From Neorhizobium tomejilense (lineage in GTDB: Bacteria > Pseudomonadota > Alphaproteobacteria > Rhizobiales > Rhizobiaceae), in the NCBI GenBank assembly GCA_002968845.1, contig PVBG01000009.1, forward strand, positions 147,545 through 211,544: 64,000 nucleotides of DNA, written 5' to 3'. Both the position numbers and the translations under genes were made by a program. The notes beneath the pieces were generated by a model, which was not told the DNA's origin, did no database searches, and saw nothing but the letters and a program-made list of their open reading frames with translations. Numbering within the stretch: the first letter of the stretch is position 1; the number at the start of each line of letters is the position of its first letter. This document shows positions 51,312 to 61,301 of the stretch, in pieces.

Positions 51312-52127
51312 TCAGGCGGCCCGCATGTCCTCGATGGATTGCGGCGCCGGCAAGGACTTGATTTCCGCCGTGGCGGCCATGTTCTGCCAGGAAATCAATT
51401 CCAGCGTGCCGTCGAAATTCTCGGCAATTGCCGTGCAGCTTTCCACCCAGTCGCCGGTATTGACGTAGTGGATGCCGTCGATGTCCTCCATGACGGCGTG
51501 ATGGATATGGCCGCAGATGACGCCATCGACATTGTTGCGGCGGGCTTCGTCGGCGACGACCCGCTGGAACTCGCCGATGAAATTGACCGCGTGCTTGACC
51601 TGCAGCTTGGCCCAGGCAGAGAAGGACCAGTATGGCATGCCGAGGCGGCGGCGGATGGCGGCGAGCCCGATATTGATGACGATCGCGGCGTCATAGGCCC
51701 AGTCGCCGAGATAGGCGAGCAGGCGGGCGTTGCGGACCACGACGTCGAATTCGTCGCCATGCAGGACCAGGTATTTCTTGCCGTCGGCCATCTCGTAGAT
51801 TTCGCGCTCGGCGACTTCGATGCCGCCGAAATGCGTGCCCGGGAAGGAACGCAGGAATTCGTCGTGGTTGCCGGGGATGTAGACGATGCGGGTGCCCTTG
51901 CGCGCCTTGCGCAGCAGCTTCTGGACCACGTCGTTACAGCCCTGCGGCCAGTACCAGTTGCGCTTCAGCCGCCAGCCGTCGACGATGTCGCCGACCAGGA
52001 AAATGGTATCCGCTTCATGATAGCGCAGGAAATCCAGGAGGAAGTCCGTTCGGGCTGCTTTGGAGCCCAGATGAACGTCCGAAATGAAGAGCGTTCTGAA
52101 ATGTCTTGTATCCATCTCACCGGTCAC
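51312..52127 (-). CDS. LpxH-like UDP-2,3-diacylglucosamine diphosphatase family phosphoesterase
   Basis: A 271-residue calcineurin-like metallophosphoesterase. Di-metal ligands: FISDVHLG (Asp17, His19), VGDIVDGW (Asp47), IPGNHDE (Asn87, His88), LVLHGDEFD and the C-terminal GHIHHAVM. It starts at GTG 52127 with AAGGA 7 nt upstream; ATG 52115 is possible. It resembles LpxH, which cleaves UDP-2,3-diacylglucosamine in lipid A synthesis. Many alphaproteobacteria use LpxI for that step, so a related but different substrate is possible. Confidence 0.82.
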   Translation of the reverse strand: MTGEMDTRHFRTLFISDVHLGSKAARTDFLLDFLRYHEADTIFLVGDIVDGWRLKRNWYWPQGCNDVVQKLLRKARKGTRIVYIPGNHDEFLRSFPGTHFGGIEVAEREIYEMADGKKYLVLHGDEFDVVVRNARLLAYLGDWAYDAAIVINIGLAAIRRRLGMPYWSFSAWAKLQVKHAVNFIGEFQRVVADEARRNNVDGVICGHIHHAVMEDIDGIHYVNTGDWVESCTAIAENFDGTLELISWQNMAATAEIKSLPAPQSIEDMRAA

Positions 52128-52290
52128 GAAGTCGTCCTTTCGCTGCCGCTTCTGTTGGCTTCAAAACCAGACTCGTGTTTCAGGATGATGACAGGGACCG
52201 GGAAAGGTGCGTCCCGCGCCCGAGCGCCCATGTTCCAATTTCCGCGATGACCGCAAATTAGCTGCTGTTGCTTTGGGTCGTTTGATGTAA

Positions 52291-52317
52291 TGAGGGGTCT
52301 CTCCTTTCGACCCCTCA
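52291..52317 (+). promoter_or_regulatory. leader hairpin before the malic enzyme gene
   Basis: Perfect 9 bp stem TGAGGGGTC / GACCCCTCA with loop TCTCCTTTC, ending 29 nt before the ATG. No T run follows, so it is not a terminator. The CTCCT in the loop is complementary to the AGGAG of the gene's SD. Confidence 0.45.
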
Positions 52318-52346
52318 AAGACAGAACAAGCAAGCCAGGAGGAAAC

Positions 52347-54674
52347 ATGAACGCGCAGGACAAACCGAAGTCGCCGACCATGCCGGTCAGCGGCGATCTC
52401 GACGAGCAGGCGCTGTTCTTCCACCGCTATCCGCGGCCCGGCAAGCTGGAAATCCAGGCGACCAAGCCGCTCGGCAACCAGCGCGACCTGGCGCTTGCCT
52501 ATTCTCCGGGCGTTGCAGCCCCATGTCTGGCGATCCGCGACAACCCGGATTTGGCTGCGGACTATACCGCCCGCGCCAACCTCGTCGCAGTCGTCTCCAA
52601 CGGTTCGGCCGTGCTTGGGCTCGGCAATATCGGCCCGCTGGCCTCCAAGCCGGTCATGGAAGGCAAGGCCGTCCTCTTCAAGAAATTCGCCGGCATCGAT
52701 GTGTTCGACATCGAGATCGACGCCCCCGGCATCGAGGCGATGGTCTCGACCGTTTCGGCGCTAGAGCCGACCTTCGGCGGCATCAACCTCGAAGATATCA
52801 AATCGCCGGAGTGTTTCGAAGTCGAACGCCGGCTGCGCGAAAAGATGAACATCCCGGTCTTCCACGACGACCAGCACGGCACGGCGATCATCGTCGCCGC
52901 CGCGGTCCTGAACGGGCTGGAACTCGCAGGCAAGAACATCGCCGACGTAAAGATCGTGACGTCAGGCGCGGGTGCCGCGGCACTCGCCTGCCTGCACCTC
53001 CTCGTTTCGCTCGGCGCGAAGAAAGAAAATATCTGGGTCCACGACATCGAAGGCCTCGTCTATGACGGGCGCAATACGCTGATGGACGAGTGGAAGGAAA
53101 TCTACACCCAGAAGTCGGACAAGCGTGTGCTTGCCGACAGCATCGGCGGCGCCGACGTGTTTCTCGGCCTGTCCGCAGCCGGCGTGCTCAAGCCCGAACT
53201 CCTGGCACAGATGGCGGAAAAGCCGCTGATCATGGCGCTTGCCAATCCGACGCCGGAAATCATGCCCGAGCTTGCCCGCGCCGCCCGTCCCGACGCAATG
53301 ATCTGCACCGGCCGTTCGGACTTCCCGAACCAGGTCAACAACGTGCTGTGCTTCCCCTACATCTTCCGCGGCGCGCTCGATTGCGGCGCCCGGACGATCA
53401 ACGAGGAAATGAAGATGGCGGCGGTCAAGGCCATCGCGGCGCTTGCGCGCGAGGAAGTCTCCGACGTCGCGGCGCGCGCCTATTCCGGCGAGTCGCCGAT
53501 TTTTGGCGCAGACTATCTGATCCCCTCGCCCTTCGATCCACGCCTCATCCTGCGCATTGCGCCTGCGGTCGCAAAGGCCGCGGCCGAGACCGGCGTCGCC
53601 GCGCGGCCGATCCAGGATTTCGAGGCCTATCTCGACCAGCTGAACCGCTTCGTCTGGCGCTCCGGTTTCGTCATGAAGCCGATCTTCAGCGCCGCCAAGG
53701 TTTCCGAAAAGAACCGGGTAATCTTCGCCGAGGGCGAGGACGAACGGGTGCTGCGCGCCGCTCAGGTTCTGCTCGAGGAAAAGACGGCAACCCCGATCCT
53801 GATCGGCCGTCCTTCGGTCATCGAGGCGCGGCTTGCCCGTTTCGGTATCCGGATCCGCCCGAATGTCGATTTCGCCGTGGTCAACCCGGAAGACGACCCG
53901 CGCTATCGTGACTATGTCGATGAATATTTTGCCCTGGTCGGCCGCGAAGGCATCAATCCGGAAGCGGCGCGCACCATCGTGCGCACCAACAATACGGTAA
54001 TCGGTGCGCTGGCGGTCAAGCGCGGCGATGCGGACGCGCTGATCTGCGGCGTCGAAGGACGTTACGACAAGCATCTCAGCGACGTGAACCAGATCATCGG
54101 CAAGCGGCCGGGCGTCTGTGCCTTCTCGGGCCTCAGCCTAGTCATCTCCCAGCGCGGCGCGATGTTCTTCACCGACACGTTCGTGAATTACAATCCATCC
54201 GCGCAGGAGATCGCCGAGATCACCATTCTGGCGGCAGAGGAAATCCGCCGGTTCGGCATCGCCCCGAAGGCGGCGCTGATCTGCCACTCGAATTTCGGCT
54301 CGCGCGATTCGGAAAGCGCCCAGAAGATGCGGGCTGCCCTGAAGCTGGTCCGCCAGCGGGCGCCGGAGCTGGAAGTGGACGGCGAAATGCAGGGGGGCTC
54401 GGCATTGTCGGAAACACTGCGCAAGCGGGCCATGCCGGACAGTTCGCTGACCGGCGAAGCCAACCTGCTGGTTTTCCCGAATCTCGATGCGGCAAACATC
54501 TCGCTCGGTCTGGTCCGCAACCTCACGGACGCTCTGCATGTCGGCCCGATTCTTCTCGGGGCGGCCCAGCCGGCGCATATCCTGTCGTCCTCGGTGACGT
54601 CTCGCGGCGTGGTGAACATGGCGGCGCTCGCCGTCGTGGAAGCCTCGCAGCCAAATCTGCAGATTCAATCCTGA
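52347..54674 (+). CDS. maeB: NAD(P)-dependent malic enzyme with phosphotransacetylase-like domain
   Basis: A 775-residue fusion-type malic enzyme from ATG 52347 behind AGGAGG. Residues about 1-430 are the malic enzyme: AYSPGVAAPCLAI, VFHDDQHGTAII, SGAGAAALACLHLL and CTGRSDFPNQVNNVLCFPYIFRGALD. Residues about 440-775 resemble phosphate acetyltransferase (VIFAEGEDERVLRAAQ), a domain thought to be regulatory. It converts malate to pyruvate and CO2. In rhizobia two such enzymes exist (Dme, NAD; Tme, NADP); sequence alone does not tell me which this is. Confidence 0.94.
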   Translation: MNAQDKPKSPTMPVSGDLDEQALFFHRYPRPGKLEIQATKPLGNQRDLALAYSPGVAAPCLAIRDNPDLAADYTARANLVAVVSNGSAVLGLGNIGPLASKPVMEGKAVLFKKFAGIDVFDIEIDAPGIEAMVSTVSALEPTFGGINLEDIKSPECFEVERRLREKMNIPVFHDDQHGTAIIVAAAVLNGLELAGKNIADVKIVTSGAGAAALACLHLLVSLGAKKENIWVHDIEGLVYDGRNTLMDEWKEIYTQKSDKRVLADSIGGADVFLGLSAAGVLKPELLAQMAEKPLIMALANPTPEIMPELARAARPDAMICTGRSDFPNQVNNVLCFPYIFRGALDCGARTINEEMKMAAVKAIAALAREEVSDVAARAYSGESPIFGADYLIPSPFDPRLILRIAPAVAKAAAETGVAARPIQDFEAYLDQLNRFVWRSGFVMKPIFSAAKVSEKNRVIFAEGEDERVLRAAQVLLEEKTATPILIGRPSVIEARLARFGIRIRPNVDFAVVNPEDDPRYRDYVDEYFALVGREGINPEAARTIVRTNNTVIGALAVKRGDADALICGVEGRYDKHLSDVNQIIGKRPGVCAFSGLSLVISQRGAMFFTDTFVNYNPSAQEIAEITILAAEEIRRFGIAPKAALICHSNFGSRDSESAQKMRAALKLVRQRAPELEVDGEMQGGSALSETLRKRAMPDSSLTGEANLLVFPNLDAANISLGLVRNLTDALHVGPILLGAAQPAHILSSSVTSRGVVNMAALAVVEASQPNLQIQS

Positions 54675-54815
54675 GTTGCCATCTTCTCGTGCTTTGGCGC
54701 GAGCGCCGTTCGGGGGCCCGAACGGCGCTTGGGATCGATTTCACCGTGCGGTGATCGAGGCTTTATGAGATTATCAACCGGCACGTTCCATGATGCCATC
54801 TCCCATTAGGAGAGG

Positions 54816-55511
54816 ATGCCGGAATTGCCGATACCGCTTCGCGGCCTGCTGACCATACCGCTCTTGCTTCTGCCTGCCGCAGCGCTGGCGGGGGACCCTG
54901 CCGTTTGTGCAGCCCTTTACCGGAAACTTGGAAACAGCCCGCAGATCATCGGCAACACGTCTGCGGCGCGCAGCTACGCCCAGCAGCTTGGCGAATACAA
55001 TACCGATATCCGGGAATTGCGGGTCGACATGCGCCGAGCCGGCTGCGGCAATGGCAGCGTCGTGGTTCTGGGTGGCCCGAATGCCGAGGTCTGCGGCCAG
55101 ATGCGGGATGCGCTGGAAAGAATGGAACAGAGCCGCGACGCGCTGGCGGCGGAACGGAACAGTTCGCGGCAGATGATCCTGCCCTCGGAAGAGCGGAATG
55201 CCATTCTCGCCGCCATTCGCGAACAGCGCTGCATCCCCTCCTTCGAGCCGCTGCCGCCTGTTGTCGACGACCGCCGAAAGGTGCCGGGCATCGAACTTCC
55301 GAGAGAAGAGCAGCCCTATTCCGGGATCACCAAACTGCAGACCCGCCCGCAAAAGCCGCAGGCCGCGGTCCAGCCGCCGGTGCTCACGCCGCCGCCGGAG
55401 CGGCCATACGATCCAAACAGGAAGGTGCGCACCGTCGGGCCGGCTTTCCTGCCTGAAGCGGATATCGACCTCAGCAATCCGAAATCGGCAGGACCGCAGC
55501 CGCAGCAGTGA
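54816..55511 (+). CDS. DUF2865-like secreted hypothetical protein
   Basis: A 231-residue protein with a signal peptide (LRGLLTIPLLLLPAAALA). The mature region has paired cysteines (AVCAALYRKLG, AGCGNGS, EVCGQMRDALERMEQ and EQRCIPSF) around a helix. A Pro-rich C-terminal third ends in KVRTVGPAFLPE, a phrase typical of DUF2865 proteins. The central DUF2865 tyrosine-rich motif is absent, so membership is tentative. It lies 141 bp after maeB and is convergent with bluB, whose stop is adjacent. Confidence 0.65.
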   Translation: MPELPIPLRGLLTIPLLLLPAAALAGDPAVCAALYRKLGNSPQIIGNTSAARSYAQQLGEYNTDIRELRVDMRRAGCGNGSVVVLGGPNAEVCGQMRDALERMEQSRDALAAERNSSRQMILPSEERNAILAAIREQRCIPSFEPLPPVVDDRRKVPGIELPREEQPYSGITKLQTRPQKPQAAVQPPVLTPPPERPYDPNRKVRTVGPAFLPEADIDLSNPKSAGPQPQQ

Positions 55512-56234
<723 letters not shown>

Positions 56235-56290
56235 TCAGAAGCAAGGAGAGGTCCGAAACCTTTCCGCCGTCCGCGCGGGCTGGTCTATCT

Positions 56291-56456
56291 TGTCAGGCCG
56301 GTCTTCTGACTTGGCTTCGTCCGCTTCCGCCGCCGCCTTCCCGGGAAAATCCCAGTGGCTTGCAATCCTGCGGCCGAGCGTCCACCTCACAGCGTTGGGC
56401 ACGTTCCGGTTCCACCCCGGATTCCCGATTCTCCGGCTTGTGGCCGGCACCTGACA
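56291..56456 (-). promoter_or_regulatory. cobalamin (AdoCbl) riboswitch controlling bluB
   Basis: On the minus strand: a 5' element GGTGCCGGCC, the core ATCGGGAATCCGG, then GTGGAACCGGAACGTGCCC and CGCTGTGAGG, the GCCACTGGG block, and the 3' B12 box AAGTCAGAAGACCGGCCTGAC-like sequence at 56292-56312. These occur in the right order and spacing for the Rfam cobalamin class. The expression platform lies between it and the bluB ATG; an AGGT/ACCT hairpin at about 56243-56256 may be part of it. Confidence 0.9.
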
Positions 56457-56496
56457 GGATCGGTTATGCCCTTACGCTATCCTCCGCGCAAGGCGC

Positions 56497-57333
56497 TCAT
56501 GCGACTAGGAAATAGCGCACATAGGCAAACTCATCGCCATCCGGCGACCAGTTCGGCGAGTTCATCGTGCCCTGCCCGCCGAAGAGCTCGAACAGCGTTT
56601 CGACATTGCCGCCGTCCATGTCCATCAGCCTGACGCGAACGTCGAGATCGCGCGGGTGGTCGAAGACATCCGCGTCGTAGGAGACAAAGACGATCTTGCC
56701 ACCCTTCGGTGACGGATGCGGGAACCAGTCGCCGTAACCGCTGTCTGTGATCCGCTCGGCCACGCCGCCGGCGGCCGGGACGCGCCAGATCTGTGTCAGC
56801 CCGGTGCGACTGGAATTGAAATAGATCCATTTCCCATCCGGCGAATAGTCCGGCCCGTCGTTGCGGCCCTCGCCGAACGTCAGCCGCGTCTCTGCGCCAC
56901 CTTCGATGCCGATCGTATAGATGTCGAACTCGTCGCCGCGGATGCCGCAATAGGCGAAGCTTTTTCCGTCCGGCGACCAGCCATGCCAGTAGGACGGCAG
57001 GTTCCGGGTCACCAGCCGCGGCACGCCGCCGCCCGCGGGAAGAACATAGATCGCCGATTTGCCGAACTCTACCTTGTCGGAAATGGCGATCAGCGAACCG
57101 TCCGGCGAAATGCCGTGGTCGTTGTTGCATTGGCGGGCAAAGCCGGTATCGACCGGCCCAGGCCCGTCGTCACCTTCCGGTGACAGACGATAGATGAGGC
57201 CCTCGCTGTTGAGCATCAGGTAACGCCCGTCGGGCGACCAGTTGGGCGCCTCGAACAGGGCTTCCGTCTGCCAGACCACCCGCATCGTCCTCGTCCGGAT
57301 ATTGAAGATCTCGACCGAGCTGCGCAGGGCCAT
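56497..57333 (-). CDS. TolB-like beta-propeller protein
   Basis: A 278-residue protein of about six WD40-like/PD40 blades, each with an SPDG turn: NWSPDGRYL, GISPDGSLIAIS, GWSPDGKSFAYCG, DYSPDGKWIYFNS, HPSPKGGKIVFVS and NWSPDGDEFAYV. No signal peptide is visible, so it is probably cytoplasmic, unlike TolB itself. It is 9 bp downstream of nadE on the same strand and probably co-transcribed. Its binding partner is unknown. Confidence 0.85.
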   Translation of the reverse strand: MALRSSVEIFNIRTRTMRVVWQTEALFEAPNWSPDGRYLMLNSEGLIYRLSPEGDDGPGPVDTGFARQCNNDHGISPDGSLIAISDKVEFGKSAIYVLPAGGGVPRLVTRNLPSYWHGWSPDGKSFAYCGIRGDEFDIYTIGIEGGAETRLTFGEGRNDGPDYSPDGKWIYFNSSRTGLTQIWRVPAAGGVAERITDSGYGDWFPHPSPKGGKIVFVSYDADVFDHPRDLDVRVRLMDMDGGNVETLFELFGGQGTMNSPNWSPDGDEFAYVRYFLVA

Positions 57334-57342
57334 GATCCTCTC

Positions 57343-59016
57343 CTACCGATCGCGGAAACGGTTGGTGATCGGATAACGCCGATCGCGGCCGAAGTTCTTC
57401 TTGGTGATCTTGACGCCCGGCGCCGATTGGCGCCGCTTGTATTCGGCGAGATAGAGCAGGTGCTCGATCCGGTGAACGGTTGCGATGTCGTGGCCGCGGG
57501 CAACGATCTCCTCGGTCCCCATTTCCAGCTCGACCAGGCATTCGAGGATATCGTCGAGCACCGGATAGGGCGGCAGCGAATCCTGGTCGGTCTGGTTGGG
57601 TCTGAGTTCCGCGGACGGAGCCTTGGAGATGATGTTCTTCGGGATCACCTCGCCGCTCGGGCCAAGAGCCGTCGGCGGCAGATGTTCGTTGCGCCAGGCG
57701 GCCAGCGCATAGACCTGCATCTTGTAGAGGTCCTTGATCGGGTTGAAGCCGCCATTCATGTCGCCGTAGAGGGTCGCATAGCCGACCGACATTTCCGACT
57801 TGTTGCCGGTCGTCACTACCATCGAGCCGAACTTGTTGGAGATCGCCATCAGGATCGTGCCGCGCGCGCGGCTCTGGAGGTTCTCCTCGGTGATCCCCTC
57901 CTCGGTTCCTTCGAACAGCTCGGCCAGCGCCGACGAAAAACCGTCCACCGGCTCGGCGATCTGCACGATGTCGTAGCGGCAGCCGAGCGCCTTGGCGCAA
58001 TCGGCCGCGTCCTTCAGCGAATCCTCGGAGGTGTAGCGGTAGGGCAGCATCACCGTGCGCACCCTCTCCTCGCCCAGCGCATCGACGGCGATCGCCGCGC
58101 AGATGGCACTGTCGATGCCGCCGGAGAGGCCGAGCACGACCGACTTGAAGCCGTTCTTGTTGACGTAGTCGCGGAAGCCCAGAAGGCAGGCGCGATAGTC
58201 CGCCTCCTCCTTTTCCGGAATGCGGGCCATCGGCCCGCGGGCGCAATGCCAGGTCTCGCCAATCCGTCTCCATTCGGTGACGGCGACGGCCGGCTCGAAC
58301 TGGCTCATCTGGAAGGCGAGCGACTTGTCGGTGTTGAAGCCGAAGCTTGCGCCGTCGAAGACCAGTTCGTCCTGGCCGCCGAGCTGGGCAGCATAGATCA
58401 TCGGTAGGCCGGTCTCGATCACCTGCTTCAGAACGACCTGATGGCGGATGTCGACCTTGCCGCGAAAATAGGGCGAGCCGTTCGGCACGAGCAGGATTTC
58501 CGCCCCGCTCTCCGAGAGCGTCTCGCAGACGCCGAGATCGCCCCAGATATCCTCGCAAATCGGGATGCCGAGCCGGACGCCGCGGAAATTGACCGGGCCT
58601 GGCATCTCGCCGGCGATGAAGACCCGCTTCTCGTCGAACTCGCCATAGTTCGGCAGGTCGATCTTGTCGCGCACTGCGATCACCTTGCCGCCGTCGAGCA
58701 CGGCGATCGAATTGTGCCGGCCTTCCGCGCCCTGACGCGGGAAGCCGATGATGACGCCGGGGCCGCCGTCTGCCGTATCGGCCGCAAGCTCCTCCACCGC
58801 CTTCAGGCAGGCGTTGAGGAAAGCCGGTTTCAGGACGAGGTCCTCCGGCGGATAACCGGACAGGAAGAGCTCGGTGAACAGGATAAGATCCGCCTCTTCG
58901 CGGGCCGCATCCTTTCGGGCTTCTCGGGCCAGCGCCAGGTTGCCGGCGATATCGCCGACAGTCGGGTTGAGCTGGGCAACGGCGATACGGAGTGTCTGGC
59001 TTATATCCTGGGTCAT
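57343..59016 (-). CDS. nadE: glutamine-dependent NAD+ synthetase
   Basis: A 557-residue two-domain enzyme. The N-terminal nitrilase-type glutaminase has its Glu in LFTELFLSGYPPEDL, Lys in VRDKIDLPNYG and Cys in IPICEDIWG. The C-terminal NAD synthase domain has the PP-loop LGLSGGIDSAICAAI and VTTGNKSEMSVGYATLYGD. It converts deamido-NAD to NAD using glutamine, the last step of NAD synthesis. The start at 59016 gives MTQDISQTLRIAVAQLNPTVGD, the family norm. Confidence 0.96.
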   Translation of the reverse strand: MTQDISQTLRIAVAQLNPTVGDIAGNLALAREARKDAAREEADLILFTELFLSGYPPEDLVLKPAFLNACLKAVEELAADTADGGPGVIIGFPRQGAEGRHNSIAVLDGGKVIAVRDKIDLPNYGEFDEKRVFIAGEMPGPVNFRGVRLGIPICEDIWGDLGVCETLSESGAEILLVPNGSPYFRGKVDIRHQVVLKQVIETGLPMIYAAQLGGQDELVFDGASFGFNTDKSLAFQMSQFEPAVAVTEWRRIGETWHCARGPMARIPEKEEADYRACLLGFRDYVNKNGFKSVVLGLSGGIDSAICAAIAVDALGEERVRTVMLPYRYTSEDSLKDAADCAKALGCRYDIVQIAEPVDGFSSALAELFEGTEEGITEENLQSRARGTILMAISNKFGSMVVTTGNKSEMSVGYATLYGDMNGGFNPIKDLYKMQVYALAAWRNEHLPPTALGPSGEVIPKNIISKAPSAELRPNQTDQDSLPPYPVLDDILECLVELEMGTEEIVARGHDIATVHRIEHLLYLAEYKRRQSAPGVKITKKNFGRDRRYPITNRFRDR

Positions 59017-59076
59017 GGTACCGATTTAACGTCCGCAGCAGACGGCGGCAACGTCGTTCCGAGAGTTTTTTGTCAT

Positions 59077-59487
59077 TCAGGCGGATGCGGGACGATCGCC
59101 CGGATAATGCGGCACGCCGTCCTCCGGCAATTGGTAGAAATCCCCCTTGTCGGCGCAATAGATATGCTCGCCCATGACAAGCCCGCTCGGCTGGTCGAAG
59201 GCGCCCTCCAGGATCGAAATGCTTGCCGCGCCTTCCGCCTGCCAGAACAACGCGGAGCCGCATTGCGAGCAGAAGCCGCGCCGCGCCTCGTCGCTGGCGC
59301 GATACCAGCTGAGCACCTCCTCGCCTTCGAGCGTCATGTTCTCGACGCGAACGCTGGTCGCCGCGTAATAAAGCCCAGTCTGGCGGCGGCATTGCGAACA
59401 ATGGCAGGCCGTGACGGTCCGCAGCGGACCCACCGTCTCAAATCGGATCGCGCCGCACAGGCAACGACCGCTGTTCTTCTGCTCCAT
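59077..59487 (-). CDS. GFA family protein (CENP-V/glutathione-dependent formaldehyde-activating fold)
   Basis: A 136-residue small zinc protein from ATG 59487. Cysteine pairs are in the expected order: RCLCGAIRF, TACHCSQCRRQTG and RGFCSQCGSALFWQ. The family binds zinc through these; few members have a known activity, and true glutathione-formaldehyde activity is disputed. It is between nadE and the DAHP synthase on the same strand. The frame is open another 50 codons upstream, without coding character. Confidence 0.88.
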   Translation of the reverse strand: MEQKNSGRCLCGAIRFETVGPLRTVTACHCSQCRRQTGLYYAATSVRVENMTLEGEEVLSWYRASDEARRGFCSQCGSALFWQAEGAASISILEGAFDQPSGLVMGEHIYCADKGDFYQLPEDGVPHYPGDRPASA

Positions 59488-59593
59488 GCACCATCCTCGA
59501 CGAAACGACGGCCGAGTGTCGCGAGCGCGGGACGCGAGGTCAAATCTATTCCGCTGATGATGATCATCAATGGAAGCCATATCAAGATGCAGA

Positions 59594-59617
59594 AAGGCCG
59601 GCGGTGACGCCGGCCTT
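59594..59617 (-). terminator. hairpin after the DAHP synthase gene
   Basis: Perfect 10 bp stem AAGGCCGGCG / CGCCGGCCTT with a GTGA loop, 31 bp past the DAHP synthase stop; on the minus strand TTTCTGC follows. Confidence 0.7.
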
Positions 59618-59647
59618 CTTCGATTTTCAACGATCATGCGCGGCGGT

Positions 59648-61021
59648 TCAGCCGTTGACGACCATCCGCTTTTCGTCGCGGCCGCTCTTCATCCGCTCAG
59701 CGAGCAGGAAGGCGAGCTCCAAGGCCTGGTCGGCGTTGAGGCGCGGGTCGCAATGGGTGTGGTAGCGGTCCTGCAGGTCGCCGGCCGAGACCGCGCGGGC
59801 GCCGCCGGTGCATTCGGTGACGTCCTTGCCAGTCATCTCGATATGGATGCCGCCCGGATGGGTGCCTTCCGCACGATGGATCTGGAAGAAGCTTTCGACT
59901 TCCGACAGAATCCGGTCGAACGGCCGCGTCTTGTAGTTGTTGAGCGTGATCGTGTTGCCGTGCATCGGATCGCAGGACCAGACGACTTTCCTGCCTTCCC
60001 GCTCGACCGCGCGGATCAGCTTCGGCAGCGCGTCGGCGACCTTGTCGTAACCGAAACGGCAGATCAGCGTCAGACGACCGGCTTCGTTCGTCGGGTTGAG
60101 CGCGTCGATCAGCTCGATCAGGTTGTCGGGCTGCAGCGACGGACCACACTTGAGGCCGATCGGGTTCTTGATGCCGCGGAAATATTCCACATGTGCATGG
60201 TCGAGCTGACGGGTGCGGTCGCCGATCCACAGCATGTGGCCCGACGTCGCATACCAGTCGCCCGAGGTGGAGTCGACGCGGGTGAACGCTTCTTCGTAAC
60301 CGAGCAGCAGCGCTTCGTGGCTGGTGAAGAAGTCGGTCTCGCGCAGGCTCGGCTGGTTTTCCGAGGTGATGCCGATCGCCGTCATGAAGTCCATGGTCTC
60401 GCTGATACGGTCGGCGAGCTTGCGGTAACGTTCGCCCTGGGGGCTATCCTTGACGAAGCCGAGCATCCATTTGTGGACGTTTTCGAGATTGGCGTAGCCG
60501 CCCATCGCGAAGGCGCGCAGCAGGTTGAGGGTCGCCGCCGACTGCCGGTAAGCCATCATCTGGCGCTCCGGATCCGGCGTACGGGCAGCCTCGGTGAACT
60601 CGGTGCCGTTGACGATGTCGCCGCGATAGGTGAGCAGCGTCTTGCCGTCCTGGGTCTCGTGCGAGTTGCTACGCGGCTTGGCGAACTGGCCGGCGATACG
60701 GCCGACCTTGACGACCGGAAGCTGGGCACCATAGGTCAGCACGACCGCCATCTGCAGGAACGAACGGAAGAAGTCGCGGATATTGTCCGCACCGTGTTCG
60801 ACGAAGCTTTCTGCGCAGTCGCCGCCCTGCAGCAGGAAGGCATTGCCTTCCGCGACACTGGCGAGCTGCTTCTTCAGGCGGCGAGCCTCACCGGCAAACA
60901 CGAGCGGCGGAAAGGTGGCGAGCTGAGCTTCAGTCGCTGCCAACGCGGCCTTGTCCGGGAATTCCGGGACCTGCTGGATCGGTTTTTGCCGCCAACTGCT
61001 CGGGGTCCAATTCTGTGCCAT
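59648..61021 (-). CDS. class II 3-deoxy-7-phosphoheptulonate (DAHP) synthase
   Basis: A 457-residue class II (plant-type) DAHP synthase, first step of the shikimate pathway. Start ATG 61021 gives [21 protein letters not shown]. Metal and substrate residues are in [29 protein letters not shown], the [13 protein letters not shown] loop, [11 protein letters not shown] and [23 protein letters not shown]. The frame continues 49 codons upstream but lacks coding character. Confidence 0.96.
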   Translation of the reverse strand: MAQNWTPSSWRQKPIQQVPEFPDKAALAATEAQLATFPPLVFAGEARRLKKQLASVAEGNAFLLQGGDCAESFVEHGADNIRDFFRSFLQMAVVLTYGAQLPVVKVGRIAGQFAKPRSNSHETQDGKTLLTYRGDIVNGTEFTEAARTPDPERQMMAYRQSAATLNLLRAFAMGGYANLENVHKWMLGFVKDSPQGERYRKLADRISETMDFMTAIGITSENQPSLRETDFFTSHEALLLGYEEAFTRVDSTSGDWYATSGHMLWIGDRTRQLDHAHVEYFRGIKNPIGLKCGPSLQPDNLIELIDALNPTNEAGRLTLICRFGYDKVADALPKLIRAVEREGRKVVWSCDPMHGNTITLNNYKTRPFDRILSEVESFFQIHRAEGTHPGGIHIEMTGKDVTECTGGARAVSAGDLQDRYHTHCDPRLNADQALELAFLLAERMKSGRDEKRMVVNG

Positions 61022-61301
61022 CTCGCTCACCTGTTTCAGCCTCGGCCATCCTCTGCCGGGCAAGTCTTTAAAATCGAGGCGGCTTATAGACCTTAACAGC
61101 GACGTTGCATAGCCGTTTTGCCCGCTTTCACCGCCGGTTCGTCCTCTGCGAAAGACCACGAATATCAAGCTGACGGCGTATCCGGGCGGATCGTATGCAG
61201 TATGAAATCAGGACATGCCTTGAATTTTAATCCCGTTCTTAGCCACAATTTCACGAATTTGCGCGACGTTCCTGCAGGGTTTTCTTGCTGGGGAGCAGGC
61301 A

